DNA of 64,000 nt from Pseudomonas sp. CFBP 13711 (GTDB lineage Bacteria; Pseudomonadota; Gammaproteobacteria; Pseudomonadales; Pseudomonadaceae). Position 1 is the first letter of the stretch; the number at the start of each line of letters is the position of its first letter. The translations under genes and the position numbers were made by a program. Below the pieces are notes generated by a model. That model was not told where the DNA came from and did no database searches. It saw nothing but the letters and a program-made list of their open reading frames with translations. This document shows, in pieces, positions 9,629-19,700 of this stretch. The stretch spans positions 308,518 to 372,517 of the forward strand of contig NZ_JACYVI010000005.1 in NCBI RefSeq assembly GCF_014842265.1, given 5' to 3'.

Positions 9629-10510
9629 CTACCGCTGCTGCGCTAAGCACTCCAGCAACGCTTCGTGCCAGTCCGGCTGGCTGACGCCCCACTCGCGCTG
9701 CAATCGGCTGCAATCCAGACGCGAATTGAGCGGGCGTGCAGCCGGCGTCGGGTAAGCGCTGGAAGCAATCGGCTCAAGGGTCGCGCAGGGTTTGCCGCTG
9801 TTGATCAACTGCTGACCAATGGCTTCAGCGAACCCGAACCACGACGTTTCGCCGCTGGCCGTCAGGTGATAAACACCCCAGGCGCCTGGTGCCCCGTCAC
9901 GCCAGCGTTTGATCAGCGCACCGGTGCTGGCGGCGATGGTGCCGGCCCAGGTGGGCGCGCCGATCTGGTCCGCAACGATCGACAGCTTCTCGCGCTCTTG
10001 CAGCAAGCGCTGCATGGTCAGCAGAAAGTTGCGCCCGGTCAGGGAGTACACCCAGCTCGTGCGCAAAATCAGGTGCTGCCCGCCCGCTGCGGCGATGGCC
10101 CGCTCGCCCGCGAGCTTGCTGCTGCCGTAAACGCCCAGCGGATTCGGCGCGTCGGACTCAACCCACGCACCAGCCTTGCTGCCGTCGAACACATAATCGG
10201 TGGAGTAGTGAATCAGCGGAATGCCCAGTGCCGCAGCTTCTTCAGCGAATACACCGGGGGACGTCGCGTTAATGGCGAAGGCCAGGTCCGGCTCGCTTTC
10301 GGCCTGATCCACTGCCGTGTGCGCGGCAGCGTTGATGATCAGGTCCGGCTTGATATTGCGAACCACCGGGCGGATGGATTCCGGCTGACTCAAATCCAGC
10401 TGATCACGGCCCAGCACGATCAGCTCGCCCATGTTCTGCAGGCGTTGCTGCAGCGCATGGGAGACCTGGCCGTGTTGCCCGCTGATCAAAATGCGCAGCG
10501 GCGCACTCAC
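9629..10510 (-). CDS. rfbD: dTDP-4-dehydrorhamnose reductase
   Basis: A 293-residue short-chain reductase/epimerase-family enzyme catalysing the last step to dTDP-L-rhamnose. The NAD(P)-binding motif is LISGQHGQVSHAL near the N-terminus and the catalytic pair appears as STDYVFDG and the YGSSKLAGE tyrosine/lysine. It is the last gene of rfbBADC, and its start overlaps rfbC by four bases. About 90 bases separate its stop from the dctB start. Confidence 0.94.
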   Translation of the reverse strand: MSAPLRILISGQHGQVSHALQQRLQNMGELIVLGRDQLDLSQPESIRPVVRNIKPDLIINAAAHTAVDQAESEPDLAFAINATSPGVFAEEAAALGIPLIHYSTDYVFDGSKAGAWVESDAPNPLGVYGSSKLAGERAIAAAGGQHLILRTSWVYSLTGRNFLLTMQRLLQEREKLSIVADQIGAPTWAGTIAASTGALIKRWRDGAPGAWGVYHLTASGETSWFGFAEAIGQQLINSGKPCATLEPIASSAYPTPAARPLNSRLDCSRLQREWGVSQPDWHEALLECLAQQR

Positions 10511-11052
10511 GGGAACAGGTCCGCGTCTTTCAGGAGCTTGCCGACCTGATCCTTGGCCGACAATTGAGGTGCTTCGCTCAAGCCCCAGTCGATGCCCAGC
10601 TCAGGATCGTCCCAGCGAATGCAGCGCTCGGCCGACGGCGTGTAGTAGTCGGTGGTCTTGTAGAGGAACTCGGCGTAGTCGCTCAACACCACGAAGCCGT
10701 GGGCGAAACCCTTGGGAATCCACAGCTGACGCGCGTTTTCGGCAGACAGCTCCAGACCGAACCATTGGCCGAACTGTGGCGAGCTGCGACGGATGTCGAC
10801 AGCGATGTCCAGCACGCGGCCGACGGTCACGCGCACCAGTTTGCCCTGTGGGTTTTCGATCTGGTAATGCAACCCGCGCAGGACACCTTTCTGCGAGCGC
10901 GAGTGATTGTCCTGCACAAACTGATCGGCGACGCCGGTGGCCTCGGCAAAGGCTCGGGCGTTGAAACTTTCGTAGAAGAAACCACGCTCATCGCCGAACA
11001 CCTTGGGTTCGATGATGAGGACTTCAGGCAACTTGCTGGCAACCACTTTCAC
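10507..11052 (-). CDS. rfbC: dTDP-4-dehydrorhamnose 3,5-epimerase
   Basis: A 181-residue cupin-fold epimerase. Seen: [17 protein letters not shown] at the start, [18 protein letters not shown] with the catalytic His, and [18 protein letters not shown] with the partner Tyr region. It is third in the rhamnose operon, coupled by four-base overlaps on both sides (rfbA upstream, rfbD downstream). The product supplies rhamnose for lipopolysaccharide core or O-antigen, or for rhamnosylation of other targets. Confidence 0.95.
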   Translation of the reverse strand: MKVVASKLPEVLIIEPKVFGDERGFFYESFNARAFAEATGVADQFVQDNHSRSQKGVLRGLHYQIENPQGKLVRVTVGRVLDIAVDIRRSSPQFGQWFGLELSAENARQLWIPKGFAHGFVVLSDYAEFLYKTTDYYTPSAERCIRWDDPELGIDWGLSEAPQLSAKDQVGKLLKDADLFP

Positions 11053-11924
11053 TGACTTTCCCCTGCGATCTTGAACAGGTACTGACCGTAGCCGGTCTTG
11101 CCGAAATAGTCAGCCCTGTTCAACAGGTGGGCGCGGTCGATCCAGCCGTTCTGATAGGCGATTTCTTCCAGGCACGCGACCTTCAGGCCCTGACGGTGCT
11201 CGATGGTTTGCACGTATTGCGACGCGTCCAGCAGGCTGTCGTGCGTACCCGTATCGAGCCAGGCGAAGCCGCGGCCAAAGCGCTCGACGCGCAGGTCGCC
11301 GCGCTTGAGATAGGCGTTGTTGACGTCGGTAATCTCCAGCTCGCCGCGCGGGGACGGCTTGACATCCTTGGCGATCTGAATGACTTCGTTGTCGTAGAAA
11401 TACAGACCGGTCACGGCGTAGCTGGACTTCGGCGCCTTGGGCTTCTCTTCGATGGACAGCGCGTGGCCGTGCTCATCAAAGTCGATCACGCCGAAACGCT
11501 CCGGATCCTTGACCCAGTAGCCAAACACGGTCGCGCCGGAGGTGTTGTCCGCCGCACGCTTGAGCTGCTCGCTGAAGTGCTGACCGTGGAAGATGTTGTC
11601 GCCGAGAATCAGGCACACCGAGTCATCGCCGATGAACTCTTCGCCAATCAGGAATGCCTGCGCGAGGCCGTCCGGCTTGGGCTGCTCCTCGTAATGAAAG
11701 CGCACGCCGAACTGACTGCCGTCGCCCAGCAGCGCCCGGTATTGCGGCAGGTCCAGCGGCGTCGAGATGACCAGGATGTCCTTGATCCCGGCCAGCATCA
11801 GCACCGAGATCGGGTAATAGATCATCGGTTTGTCATAGATCGGCAACAGCTGTTTTGAGACCCCGAGGGTGATCGGGTGCAGGCGTGTGCCCGAGCCGCC
11901 GGCCAGTACAATTCCTTTAGTCAT
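11049..11924 (-). CDS. rfbA: Glucose-1-phosphate thymidylyltransferase
   Basis: A 291-residue nucleotidyltransferase making dTDP-glucose from dTTP and glucose-1-phosphate. The signature [20 protein letters not shown] opens the protein and [15 protein letters not shown] follows. Metal-site and sugar-binding segments ([30 protein letters not shown]) are intact. It overlaps rfbB and rfbC by four bases each. Confidence 0.96.
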   Translation of the reverse strand: MTKGIVLAGGSGTRLHPITLGVSKQLLPIYDKPMIYYPISVLMLAGIKDILVISTPLDLPQYRALLGDGSQFGVRFHYEEQPKPDGLAQAFLIGEEFIGDDSVCLILGDNIFHGQHFSEQLKRAADNTSGATVFGYWVKDPERFGVIDFDEHGHALSIEEKPKAPKSSYAVTGLYFYDNEVIQIAKDVKPSPRGELEITDVNNAYLKRGDLRVERFGRGFAWLDTGTHDSLLDASQYVQTIEHRQGLKVACLEEIAYQNGWIDRAHLLNRADYFGKTGYGQYLFKIAGESQ

Positions 11925-13000
11925 GCGATCAGTTCCTTCACGTTGGTGCCCAGGCGTTCGCCCTTATAGCTGCCGTCTTGCACGTTGCGGCACCATTCAA
12001 GATTGTCGAGATACCACTGCACGGTTTTGCGCAGGCCGGATTCGAATGTCTCTTCCGGTGTCCAGCCCAGTTCGCGCTCGATCTTGCTGGCGTCGATGGC
12101 GTAACGCATGTCATGGCCCGGGCGGTCGGTCACGTAGGTGATCAGGTCCGCGTAGTGGTCCACGCCTTTGCGCTGTTCCGGCGCCAGCTCTTCGAGCAGC
12201 GCGCAGATGCCGCGCACGACGTCGATGTTCTTTTGTTCGTTATGGCCGCCGATGTTGTAGGTCTCGCCGACCTTGCCCTCAGTTACCACCTTAAGCAATG
12301 CGCGGGCGTGGTCTTCGACGAACAGCCAGTCACGCACCTGCAAGCCGTTGCCGTACACCGGCAGCGGCTTCCCGGCCAGGGCATTGAGAATCACCAGCGG
12401 GATGAGCTTCTCGGGGAAGTGGAACGGGCCGTAGTTGTTCGAGCAGTTGGTGACGACCACCGGCAGCCCGTAGGTGCGCTGCCAGGCGCGAACCAGATGG
12501 TCTGACGCCGCTTTGCTGGCCGAATACGGCGAGCTTGGCGCGTAGGGCGTGGTTTCGGTGAACAGGTCGTCCACGCCATGCAGGTCGCCATACACTTCGT
12601 CAGTGGAGATGTGGTGGAAGCGAAAGGCGGCGCGCTCGGCCTCCGGCAAGGTCAGCCAGTAGCTGCGGGTCGCTTCCAGCAGGCTGTAAGTGCCGACGAT
12701 GTTGGTCTGAATGAACTCCGACGGGCCGTCAATCGAACGGTCGACGTGGGACTCAGCCGCCAAGTGCATGATCGCGTCCGGCTTGAAGCGCGCGAGGACT
12801 TTGCTCACCGCAGCCTGATCAACGATGTCTTCTTGCACGAACTCATACCGAGTGTTGTTCGCAATGCCCTGCAGCGACTCAAGATTCCCGGCGTAGGTCA
12901 GCTTGTCGAAATTGAGGACGTCGTGATCGGTGTTGTTGATCAGATGACGGATCAGCGCAGAGCCGATGAAGCCGGCGCCACCGGTAACAAGTATTCGCAT
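11921..13000 (-). CDS. rfbB: dTDP-glucose 4,6-dehydratase
   Basis: A 359-residue NAD-dependent dehydratase, first gene of rfbBADC. The Rossmann motif TGGAGFIGS is at residues 6-14, the active-site region is [11 protein letters not shown], and YSASKAASD gives the YxxxK pair. The open frame extends to 13222, but the ATG at 13000 gives the family start (MRILVTGG) and has GGAAGAAGG upstream. The region between this start and the divergent gene at 13295 must hold the operon promoter. Confidence 0.95.
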   Translation of the reverse strand: MRILVTGGAGFIGSALIRHLINNTDHDVLNFDKLTYAGNLESLQGIANNTRYEFVQEDIVDQAAVSKVLARFKPDAIMHLAAESHVDRSIDGPSEFIQTNIVGTYSLLEATRSYWLTLPEAERAAFRFHHISTDEVYGDLHGVDDLFTETTPYAPSSPYSASKAASDHLVRAWQRTYGLPVVVTNCSNNYGPFHFPEKLIPLVILNALAGKPLPVYGNGLQVRDWLFVEDHARALLKVVTEGKVGETYNIGGHNEQKNIDVVRGICALLEELAPEQRKGVDHYADLITYVTDRPGHDMRYAIDASKIERELGWTPEETFESGLRKTVQWYLDNLEWCRNVQDGSYKGERLGTNVKELIA

Positions 13001-13294
13001 GGATAAACCTTCTTCCCTGGAAAGACGTAAGACGATAAAGGCGTAGGACGATGGAGCATAGCTTGTGGGGCCTTGCTGACTGACGCAAGGAGCAATCCGC
13101 CAACAAGCGATGAAATTAATTGATGGCCCATGGCAATCAGCGCCATTAAACCGCCGCGGGTGTTTCACGGGCTTAACGCTTGGCCTATCTATCGGTCCGT
13201 TAACGCATTTCTTTATTGGCAAATGGCGCGGGGTTGATTAACGGTCGCGCAACTGGCGATATTGTTCGCGCCTTTCTCTCTCAGGACTCCTTTC
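13001..13294. other. Divergent intergenic region between rfbB and the fusion gene
   Basis: A 294-base spacer between two outward-facing genes. It should hold promoters for both, but no promoter, operator or hairpin could be assigned with confidence. Short open frames here are extensions of rfbB and look non-coding. Confidence 0.5.
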
Positions 13295-16213
13295 ATGTCG
13301 CTCGACACCTTGATTCGCCGTTCCAGCCTGCCATGCCCGGACGTCGACGCCGTGCATGCCGGTGAATGGCTGGCGACGTATTACGGGCTGTCGGGAACAT
13401 TAAAGGAGTTGGGCAGCCATCAAGACCGAAACTTCCTGCTGGACTGCGGGGACGGACGCCGTTTCGTCCTGAAGATCTGCCATGGCGCTTACTCAACCAC
13501 CGAGCTTGCGGCCCAGCATGCAGCGTTGCGGCATCTGGGTGCTGAGCCGCAGGTGCGCGTTCCGGCCGTGATGCCAGGGCTGAACGGTGAAGACTTGTTG
13601 TCTGTCGATCACAACGGCAACGCCGTGCACCTGCGCGTTCTCGAGTTTATCGACGGACAATCACTGGCCCACGTCGCCCATCTGAACCGGCACATCGTGA
13701 CCGGATTGGCGCAGCTCTGCGCCCGTGTTGATGTCGCGCTGGCCGGTTTCGAGCACCCAGGTCTGGACCGTGTGTTGCAGTGGGACCCGCGGCACGCGTT
13801 TGCGTTGATTGAGCATCTGCTCCCGGTCATTGTCGATGCCGACAAGCGCGCCTGTATCGCCGAGGCCGCCGAGCAGGCCCAGGCCTATTTGCTGCCGCTG
13901 GTGGCGTCGCTGCCGGTGCAAGCCATTCACATGGACATCACCGAATACAACGTGGTCTGGGCCCGAGACGCCCACCGCCAGTGGCAGCTTCAAGGGCTGA
14001 TCGACTTCGGTGATCTGGTGCGCACGTGGCGCATCGCCGACCTCTCGGTGACCTGCGCCGCGCTGCTGCACCATGCCGACGGCGATCCGTTTTTCATCCT
14101 GCCCGCCATTCAGGCTTACCACCAAATCAACCCGCTTCAGAGCGAGGAGCTGCTGGCGCTGTGGCCGTTGATCGTCGCGCGCTCGGCTGTTCTGGTCTTG
14201 AGCAGCGAGCAACAGGCGAGCATCGAGCCAGACAACGGTTACATCCAGGCCAATCTGGCCAGCGAGTGGAACATCTTCGACGTCGCCACCTCCGTGCCGA
14301 TTGCGCTGATGGACGCGGCGATTCTCGACGCGGTGGGTGAGTGGGAAGCGGACGAAGAGGCCGAGGCGTTTTCGCCGCTGTTGCCGAGCTTGAGCGGGCA
14401 GGGTTTTACCCTTATCGATCTGGGTGTGCTCAGCGAGCACTTCGTGGCGGGCAACTGGGAATACAGTGGCATCGACGAACAACTGCTGAAAGACGCGGCT
14501 CAACGCCACGGTCTGGCCGCCAGCCGCTATGGCGAATACCGGTTGTCCCGCACGCTGACAGACAGCGCGAAAGAGCCGGACACCTTCGCGCTGCACACTG
14601 AATTGCAGATCCCCCACGGCACCGCTGTTCATGCGCCATTTGCCGGGAGCCTGCGTCACACCGCCGACGGCGCGTTGCAGTTGGTGGGCGCGGAAGTGAG
14701 TCTGCGCCTGTGGGGCGTGCGTTCTGATTTCGACTCCGGCGTCGAGTTCGACGCGGGCGACGTGATCGGGCAGGGCGGCGGCGCGTTGATCGTGCAGCTG
14801 TGTTCGGAGCCGGATGTGAGCCCGCCGCTGTTCACCACGCCTTCGCGGGCAGCCGCCTGGCGTGCGTTGTGTCCGTCCCCCAAAGGGCTGCTGGGTTTTG
14901 ATTGCGATGCGCCCGCACTGGCAGATTCCGCCGCGTTGCTCGCCCGTCGCGACGCCAGTTTTGCCCGTTCGCAAAAGCATTATTACCAAGCCCCGCCGCA
15001 GATCGAGCGCGGCTGGCGCAACCACCTGATCGACATGCAGGGCCGTTCTTATCTGGACATGCTCAACAACGTCGCGGTGCTCGGTCACGGTCATCCGCGC
15101 ATGGCCCAGGTTGCCGCGCGGCAATGGTCGCTGCTCAACACCAACTCACGCTTTCATTACGCGGCGATCGCCGAGTTCTCCGAGCGGCTGCTGAAGCTGG
15201 CGCCCGCCGGCATGGACCGGGTGTTTTTGGTGAACAGCGGCACCGAGGCGAATGATCTGGCGATTCGTCTGGCCTGGGCCTACAGCGGCGGGCGCGACGT
15301 CCTGAGCGTGCTGGAGGCTTATCACGGCTGGTCGGTAGCGACAGATGCCATCTCGACATCCATCGCCGACAACCCGCAAGCGCTGAGCACGCGTCCCGAC
15401 TGGGTCCATCCTGTGGTCGCGCCCAATACCTATCGTGGCGAGTTTCGTGGCGCGGACAGCACGCCGTTCTACCTGCGCAGCGTAGACGCGCACTTGACCG
15501 CGCTAAAGGAGCAAGGTCGGCAAGTGGCGGGCTTCATCTGCGAACCGGTATACGGCAACGCCGGCGGGATTTCGTTGCCGCCGGGTTATCTGCAGCAGGT
15601 GTACGACAAAGTCCGCGCTGAGGGCGGGGTGTGCATCGCCGATGAAGTGCAGGTGGGTTACGGCCGTCTCGGTCATTACTTCTGGGGCTTTGAGGAGCAG
15701 GGCGTGGTGCCGGATATCATCACCATGGCCAAAGGCATGGGCAACGGTCATCCCCTCGGCGCCGTCATCACCCGTCGCGAGATCGCGGAGGCGCTAGAGG
15801 CCGAGGGCTATTTCTTTTCGTCGTCCGGCGGCAGCCCGGTGAGTTGCCGCATCGGCATGGCAGTGCTCGACGTCATGGAGGAAGAAAAGCTGTGGGAAAA
15901 CGCCCGCGTGGTGGGCGGCTATTTCAAGGAGCGCCTGCTGGCGCTGATCGACAAACATCCGCTGGCCGGGGCTGTTCACGGCTCGGGGTTCTATCTGGGG
16001 TTGGAACTGGTACGCGACCGCGAGACGCTGGAACCCGCGACTGAGGAAACGACCTACTTGTGCGACCGTCTCCGTGAACTGGGGATTTTCATGCAGCCCA
16101 CGGGGGATTATCTGAACATTCTCAAGATCAAACCGCCGATGGTGACCAGCCGCCGGAGCGTGGACTTCTTTGTCGAGAGCGTGTCGAAGGTGCTCAGTGA
16201 GCTGGAGAGTTGA
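13295..16213 (+). CDS. Fusion of APH-type kinase, M23-like domain and class III aminotransferase-fold enzyme
   Basis: A 972-residue protein in three parts. Residues about 1-330 are an aminoglycoside-phosphotransferase-like kinase (catalytic loop IHMDITEYNVVW, metal motif LIDFGDL). Residues about 420-545 resemble an M23/lysostaphin-type beta domain (IPHGTAVHAPFAGSL). Residues about 560-972 form a class III PLP enzyme with IADEVQVGYGRLG and the PLP lysine K813 in TMAKGMGNGHPLG. The kinase and PLP parts parallel human AGPHD1 (hydroxylysine kinase) and AGXT2L2 (phosphohydroxylysine phospholyase), so a kinase plus phospholyase acting on an amino alcohol is plausible, though this is inference. ATG 13295 has AGGA upstream. 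Agmatine deiminase follows 162 bases later. Confidence 0.85.
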   Translation: MSLDTLIRRSSLPCPDVDAVHAGEWLATYYGLSGTLKELGSHQDRNFLLDCGDGRRFVLKICHGAYSTTELAAQHAALRHLGAEPQVRVPAVMPGLNGEDLLSVDHNGNAVHLRVLEFIDGQSLAHVAHLNRHIVTGLAQLCARVDVALAGFEHPGLDRVLQWDPRHAFALIEHLLPVIVDADKRACIAEAAEQAQAYLLPLVASLPVQAIHMDITEYNVVWARDAHRQWQLQGLIDFGDLVRTWRIADLSVTCAALLHHADGDPFFILPAIQAYHQINPLQSEELLALWPLIVARSAVLVLSSEQQASIEPDNGYIQANLASEWNIFDVATSVPIALMDAAILDAVGEWEADEEAEAFSPLLPSLSGQGFTLIDLGVLSEHFVAGNWEYSGIDEQLLKDAAQRHGLAASRYGEYRLSRTLTDSAKEPDTFALHTELQIPHGTAVHAPFAGSLRHTADGALQLVGAEVSLRLWGVRSDFDSGVEFDAGDVIGQGGGALIVQLCSEPDVSPPLFTTPSRAAAWRALCPSPKGLLGFDCDAPALADSAALLARRDASFARSQKHYYQAPPQIERGWRNHLIDMQGRSYLDMLNNVAVLGHGHPRMAQVAARQWSLLNTNSRFHYAAIAEFSERLLKLAPAGMDRVFLVNSGTEANDLAIRLAWAYSGGRDVLSVLEAYHGWSVATDAISTSIADNPQALSTRPDWVHPVVAPNTYRGEFRGADSTPFYLRSVDAHLTALKEQGRQVAGFICEPVYGNAGGISLPPGYLQQVYDKVRAEGGVCIADEVQVGYGRLGHYFWGFEEQGVVPDIITMAKGMGNGHPLGAVITRREIAEALEAEGYFFSSSGGSPVSCRIGMAVLDVMEEEKLWENARVVGGYFKERLLALIDKHPLAGAVHGSGFYLGLELVRDRETLEPATEETTYLCDRLRELGIFMQPTGDYLNILKIKPPMVTSRRSVDFFVESVSKVLSELES

Positions 16214-16375
16214 GTGGGCTGTCCCAGCCTTGTATTGGCCGATATTTATCGGTGTAAATTGCCACGGCAAGCGCAGCAAGCTTGATTAATGTTTTTAAAT
16301 CCGATTTTTATCGTCTATAACGTCTCTCTTATTTTGCTGTAGACGCCCTCGTCGTTTCATGGAGTTCTGATTACT

Positions 16376-17482
16376 GTGACCACTCTCAACAGCACCCCCC
16401 GCGCCGATGGCTTCTACATGCCTGCCGAGTGGGCGCCGCAGACGCAAACCTGGATGATCTGGCCCGAGCGCCCTGACAACTGGCGTCTGGGCGGCAAGCC
16501 CGTGCAGAACGATCACGTCGCAGTGGCCAAGGCCATCGCCCGTTTCGAGCCCGTCACCGTTGGCGTCTCGGCCGCACAGTACGACAACGCCCGCGCGCGG
16601 CTGGACGTGCCCAACATTCGCGTGGTCGAGCTCAGCAGCAACGACGCCTGGGTACGCGACAGCGGCCCAACCTTCGTCATCAACGACGCGGGGGAGGTTC
16701 GCGGCGTCAATTGGGGCTTCAATGCCTGGGGCGGTTTCGACGGCGGGCTTTACGCACCGTGGAACCTGGATGAACAGGTCGCCAGCAAAGTGTTGGAAAT
16801 CGAGCGCTGCCCGCGCTATGTCACCGAAGGTTTCGTGCTGGAAGGCGGTTCGATCCACGTCGATGGCGAGGGCACGCTGATCACCACCGAAGAGTGCCTG
16901 CTCAATCGCAACCGCAACCCGCACTTGTCCCGCGAAGACATCGAAGCCGTGCTGCGCGATCACCTGTCGGTCGAAAAAATCATCTGGCTGCCGGATGGTT
17001 TGTACAACGACGAGACCGACGGCCATGTGGATAACTTCTGCTGCTACGTACGCCCCGGTGAAGTGTTACTCGCCTGGACAGATGATCCGAAAGACCCCAA
17101 TTTCCCGCGCTGCCAGGCAGCGATGAAGGTGCTGGAAAATGCCCGCGACGCCAAGGGACGTCCGTTTGTCGTACACAAGATGCCGATCCCGGGTCCGCTG
17201 TATGCCACCGAAGAAGAGTGCGCCGGGGTTGATCAGGTGCACGGCAGTCAGGAGCGCAACCCATCGGTGCGTCTGGCCGGCTCGTACGTGAATTTTCTGA
17301 TCGTCAACGGCGGGATCATTGCCCCGTGTTTCGACGATCCGATGGATGACACGGCCCGCGAGATCCTCCAGCAGCTGTTCCCGGAACACGAGGTGGTCAT
17401 GGTCCCGGGCCGCGAAATGTTGCTGGGCGGAGGCAACATTCACTGCCTGACGCAGCAGCAACCGGCCCCCCACCGGGGCTGA
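16376..17482 (+). CDS. aguA: Agmatine deiminase
   Basis: A 368-residue pentein-fold enzyme converting agmatine to N-carbamoylputrescine. Seen: [46 protein letters not shown] and the catalytic Cys at 357 in [11 protein letters not shown]. The frame starts with GTG and has GGAG-type bases upstream (ATGGAGTTC). A good terminator follows. aguB is not adjacent; instead a PLP/kinase fusion precedes it, which suggests a shared amine-catabolic setting. Confidence 0.95.
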   Translation: MTTLNSTPRADGFYMPAEWAPQTQTWMIWPERPDNWRLGGKPVQNDHVAVAKAIARFEPVTVGVSAAQYDNARARLDVPNIRVVELSSNDAWVRDSGPTFVINDAGEVRGVNWGFNAWGGFDGGLYAPWNLDEQVASKVLEIERCPRYVTEGFVLEGGSIHVDGEGTLITTEECLLNRNRNPHLSREDIEAVLRDHLSVEKIIWLPDGLYNDETDGHVDNFCCYVRPGEVLLAWTDDPKDPNFPRCQAAMKVLENARDAKGRPFVVHKMPIPGPLYATEEECAGVDQVHGSQERNPSVRLAGSYVNFLIVNGGIIAPCFDDPMDDTAREILQQLFPEHEVVMVPGREMLLGGGNIHCLTQQQPAPHRG

Positions 17483-17506
17483 GTTGGTTCGCTTCTTGCT
17501 GTCATC

Positions 17507-17535
17507 AAGCCCATCAGACGATGGGCTTTTTTATG
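17507..17535 (+). terminator. Rho-independent terminator after aguA
   Basis: AAGCCCATC, loop AGAC, GATGGGCTT, followed by a T-rich tail; 24 bases past the aguA stop. Confidence 0.85.
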
Positions 17536-17662
17536 GGCGGACGGTTTCCGGTCAGCCGTAGGAAGATGGGATCCCAGCGGTGCGTAAATGCCCCCGCAAG
17601 GTCGTCCGTCTGTAACAAAAGCTCCGTAGATTTCGCAGTCCACGACATAAGAGGTTGTCCTT

Positions 17663-17893
17663 ATGAACGCAGGTCATGAGTTGCGAGTGACTCGAGGTTT
17701 TTCTGCGAGCAGTGAAGCACGGCAGATGATGGCGGACTGGTTACGGACGACCCGGATCCCGATGGTGCCCATGCACGACGAACAGGCGCTGAAACAACGG
17801 GGCGATTTTCGCAAGATGCTAACGAAGCGGTACCCCAGCGGGCTGATCAACGACGCCGAGATCGAAGCGTTGCTGGGCGTGCTCCACAGCTGA
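17663..17893 (+). CDS. Small protein of unknown function
   Basis: A 76-residue open frame starting MNAGHELRVTRGF with AAGAGG upstream of the ATG. The sequence is soluble and mixed in charge, with no transmembrane segment or signal peptide; the C-terminal half (FRKMLTKRYPSGLINDAEIEALLG) could form a short helical pair. Codon use looks like the surrounding core genes. It stands alone between a terminator and the porin gene. No function is assigned. Confidence 0.5.
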   Translation: MNAGHELRVTRGFSASSEARQMMADWLRTTRIPMVPMHDEQALKQRGDFRKMLTKRYPSGLINDAEIEALLGVLHS

Positions 17894-18136
17894 CGAAGTT
17901 AGAGCAACAGGCATTACAGGGCCTCCGTTTGACTCCCATCAAATTGACACCCTCGGCAGACGGGGGATAGCATTCGCGCCTCCACCGCCTGTGGCCTAGC
18001 GCCATGTACGTGCATCAGTAGTCCACTGCGATGATTTCGTGCGGGCTTCCGGAACGGTTCCAGTCCCGGAAGACGCAACTGCCCACCCGGGGCATTTGCC
18101 ACAGCGCGCGATTAATCCGCTCACAAGGACAACAAG

Positions 18137-19405
18137 ATGAAACAGCGTATCGGCCTGCTCGCTCTGGGCATCCTCGCCGCCACTCACGCCATGGCGGACG
18201 GTCAGGCAGATTCCAAAGGATTTGTTGAAGACAGCAGCCTGAAGATCAACCTGCGCAACGCCTACATCAATCGCGATTACAAAAACGGACCGCAGGACCG
18301 CTCGGAATGGGGTCAGGCGTTCATGGCCGGCTACACATCCGGTTTCACCCAAGGCCTGGTGGGCGTTGGCGTTGACGCTTTCGGTCTGTACGCCGCGCGT
18401 CTGGACGGTGGCAAGGGCAAGAGCGGCGCGGGCGGCATTGATTTCTTCAAGCAGGGCGACAGCGGCAACGCGGCGGACGACCTGTCGCGCTTTGGCGGCG
18501 CGGTCAAATTCCGGGTGTCCAATACCGAACTGAAGTACGGCGACATGATGCCGGAGCTGCCGGTGCTCAATTACGACAACTCGCGGCTGCTGCCTGAGTC
18601 CTACACCGGGACGATGATCACCTCCAAAGAGATCAAGGGCCTCACGCTGGTGGCCGGCCGCTTTACCGCCGAAACACGCAAGAGCGCCGAAGGCCGCGAC
18701 AGCGGCGATCTGAAGAGCATCAACGTCTACGGCGGCAGCTACAAATTCACCGAGGCCCTCAGCGCCGCGTTTTACGCCTCCGACGACGAAGACGTGCTGA
18801 AGAAGCAGTACGTGAACCTGAACTACGTCTGGGCGATGCCGAAAGATCAGTCGCTGACCTTCGATTTCAACGGCTACAAGACCAAGCTGGACAAAGACTT
18901 CGCCGTCGACGACGCCCGTGACAACAAGATCTGGAGCCTGGCAGCGACCTGGGCGGTGGGCATCCACTCGTTCACGATCGCGCATCAGCGCAGCACCGGC
19001 GAGACCGGTTACACCTACGGCGGCTACCGCAACGCAGGCGGCACCGGCGATGGCGGTAACACCATCTACCTGGCGAACTCCTACTGGTCGGACTTCAACG
19101 GCAAGGACGAGCGGTCGTGGCAGGTGGGCTATGGCGTGAACCTGGGCACCGTTGTGACTCCAGGCCTGAGCTACCGCGTGGCCTACGTGCGCGGCGACAA
19201 CATCGACGACGGCAGCGATCGTGGACGTGGCGAAGAGCGCGAATTGTTCAGCCAATTGACCTACGTGGTCCAGAGCGGCCCGGTCAAAGACCTTTCGGTG
19301 CGCCTGCGTAACTCGTTCCTGCGCGTCTCCAACGACGTGGATCAATACAACGTTGGCGGTAACGAAACACGGATCTTCGTCGATTACCCGATCAACGTGT
19401 TCTGA
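18137..19405 (+). CDS. OprD-family outer-membrane porin
   Basis: A 422-residue porin with a signal peptide (MKQRIGLLALGILAATHAMA, cleavage near residue 20). Family stretches seen are GFVEDSSLKINLRNAYINRD, GWGQAF-like QAFMAGYTSGFTQG, LRFGGAVKFRVS-like segments and a C-terminal beta strand ending in F (VDYPINVF), the outer-membrane insertion signal. OprD-type channels take up basic amino acids, peptides or small organic acids; which one here cannot be read from sequence. Ribosome site AAGGACA. It is single-gene, and no partner transporter is adjacent. Confidence 0.9.
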   Translation: MKQRIGLLALGILAATHAMADGQADSKGFVEDSSLKINLRNAYINRDYKNGPQDRSEWGQAFMAGYTSGFTQGLVGVGVDAFGLYAARLDGGKGKSGAGGIDFFKQGDSGNAADDLSRFGGAVKFRVSNTELKYGDMMPELPVLNYDNSRLLPESYTGTMITSKEIKGLTLVAGRFTAETRKSAEGRDSGDLKSINVYGGSYKFTEALSAAFYASDDEDVLKKQYVNLNYVWAMPKDQSLTFDFNGYKTKLDKDFAVDDARDNKIWSLAATWAVGIHSFTIAHQRSTGETGYTYGGYRNAGGTGDGGNTIYLANSYWSDFNGKDERSWQVGYGVNLGTVVTPGLSYRVAYVRGDNIDDGSDRGRGEERELFSQLTYVVQSGPVKDLSVRLRNSFLRVSNDVDQYNVGGNETRIFVDYPINVF

Positions 19406-19488
19406 TGTGTGAAGTCTTCTGACCGACGTGAATCTGTAGGAGATTCATGTGGTCCAGACGTCGCGCTTTCGCAAGGCAAACACCGTCC

Positions 19489-19592
19489 CTGTGGGAGTGA
19501 GCTTGCTCGCGAAGACTGCATTACAGCCGCTGGAGATCTAGCGGCTGCACCCGTTTCTTCGCGAGCGAGGTGGATCGCCAGCCCGCTCGCTA
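19489..19592. repeat. REP-type inverted repeat
   Basis: Left arm GTGGGAGTGAGCTTGCTCGC and a diverged right arm (TTCGCGAGCGAGG) with an inner GCCGCTGGAGATCTAGCGGC palindrome. It lies between the porin and the AraC regulator. Apart from it, 19406-19700 shows nothing. Confidence 0.7.
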
Positions 19593-19700
19593 CCGCAGAC
19601 TCAGCTGGTCCTCTGCAGCGGTAGCAAGGTGTTCACTGCACTGGCGATCCCTCCCGCTCTCCCGCTACCATCGCCGCATCCCACTCCCACCGGTTTCACC

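Noticed and set aside
13661..15124. 487-residue minus-strand open frame
   Set aside because: Opposite the APH/M23/aminotransferase fusion; composition typical of an antisense shadow.
17996..19345. 449-residue minus-strand open frame
   Set aside because: Mirror of the OprD porin gene, which has a signal peptide and terminal Phe.
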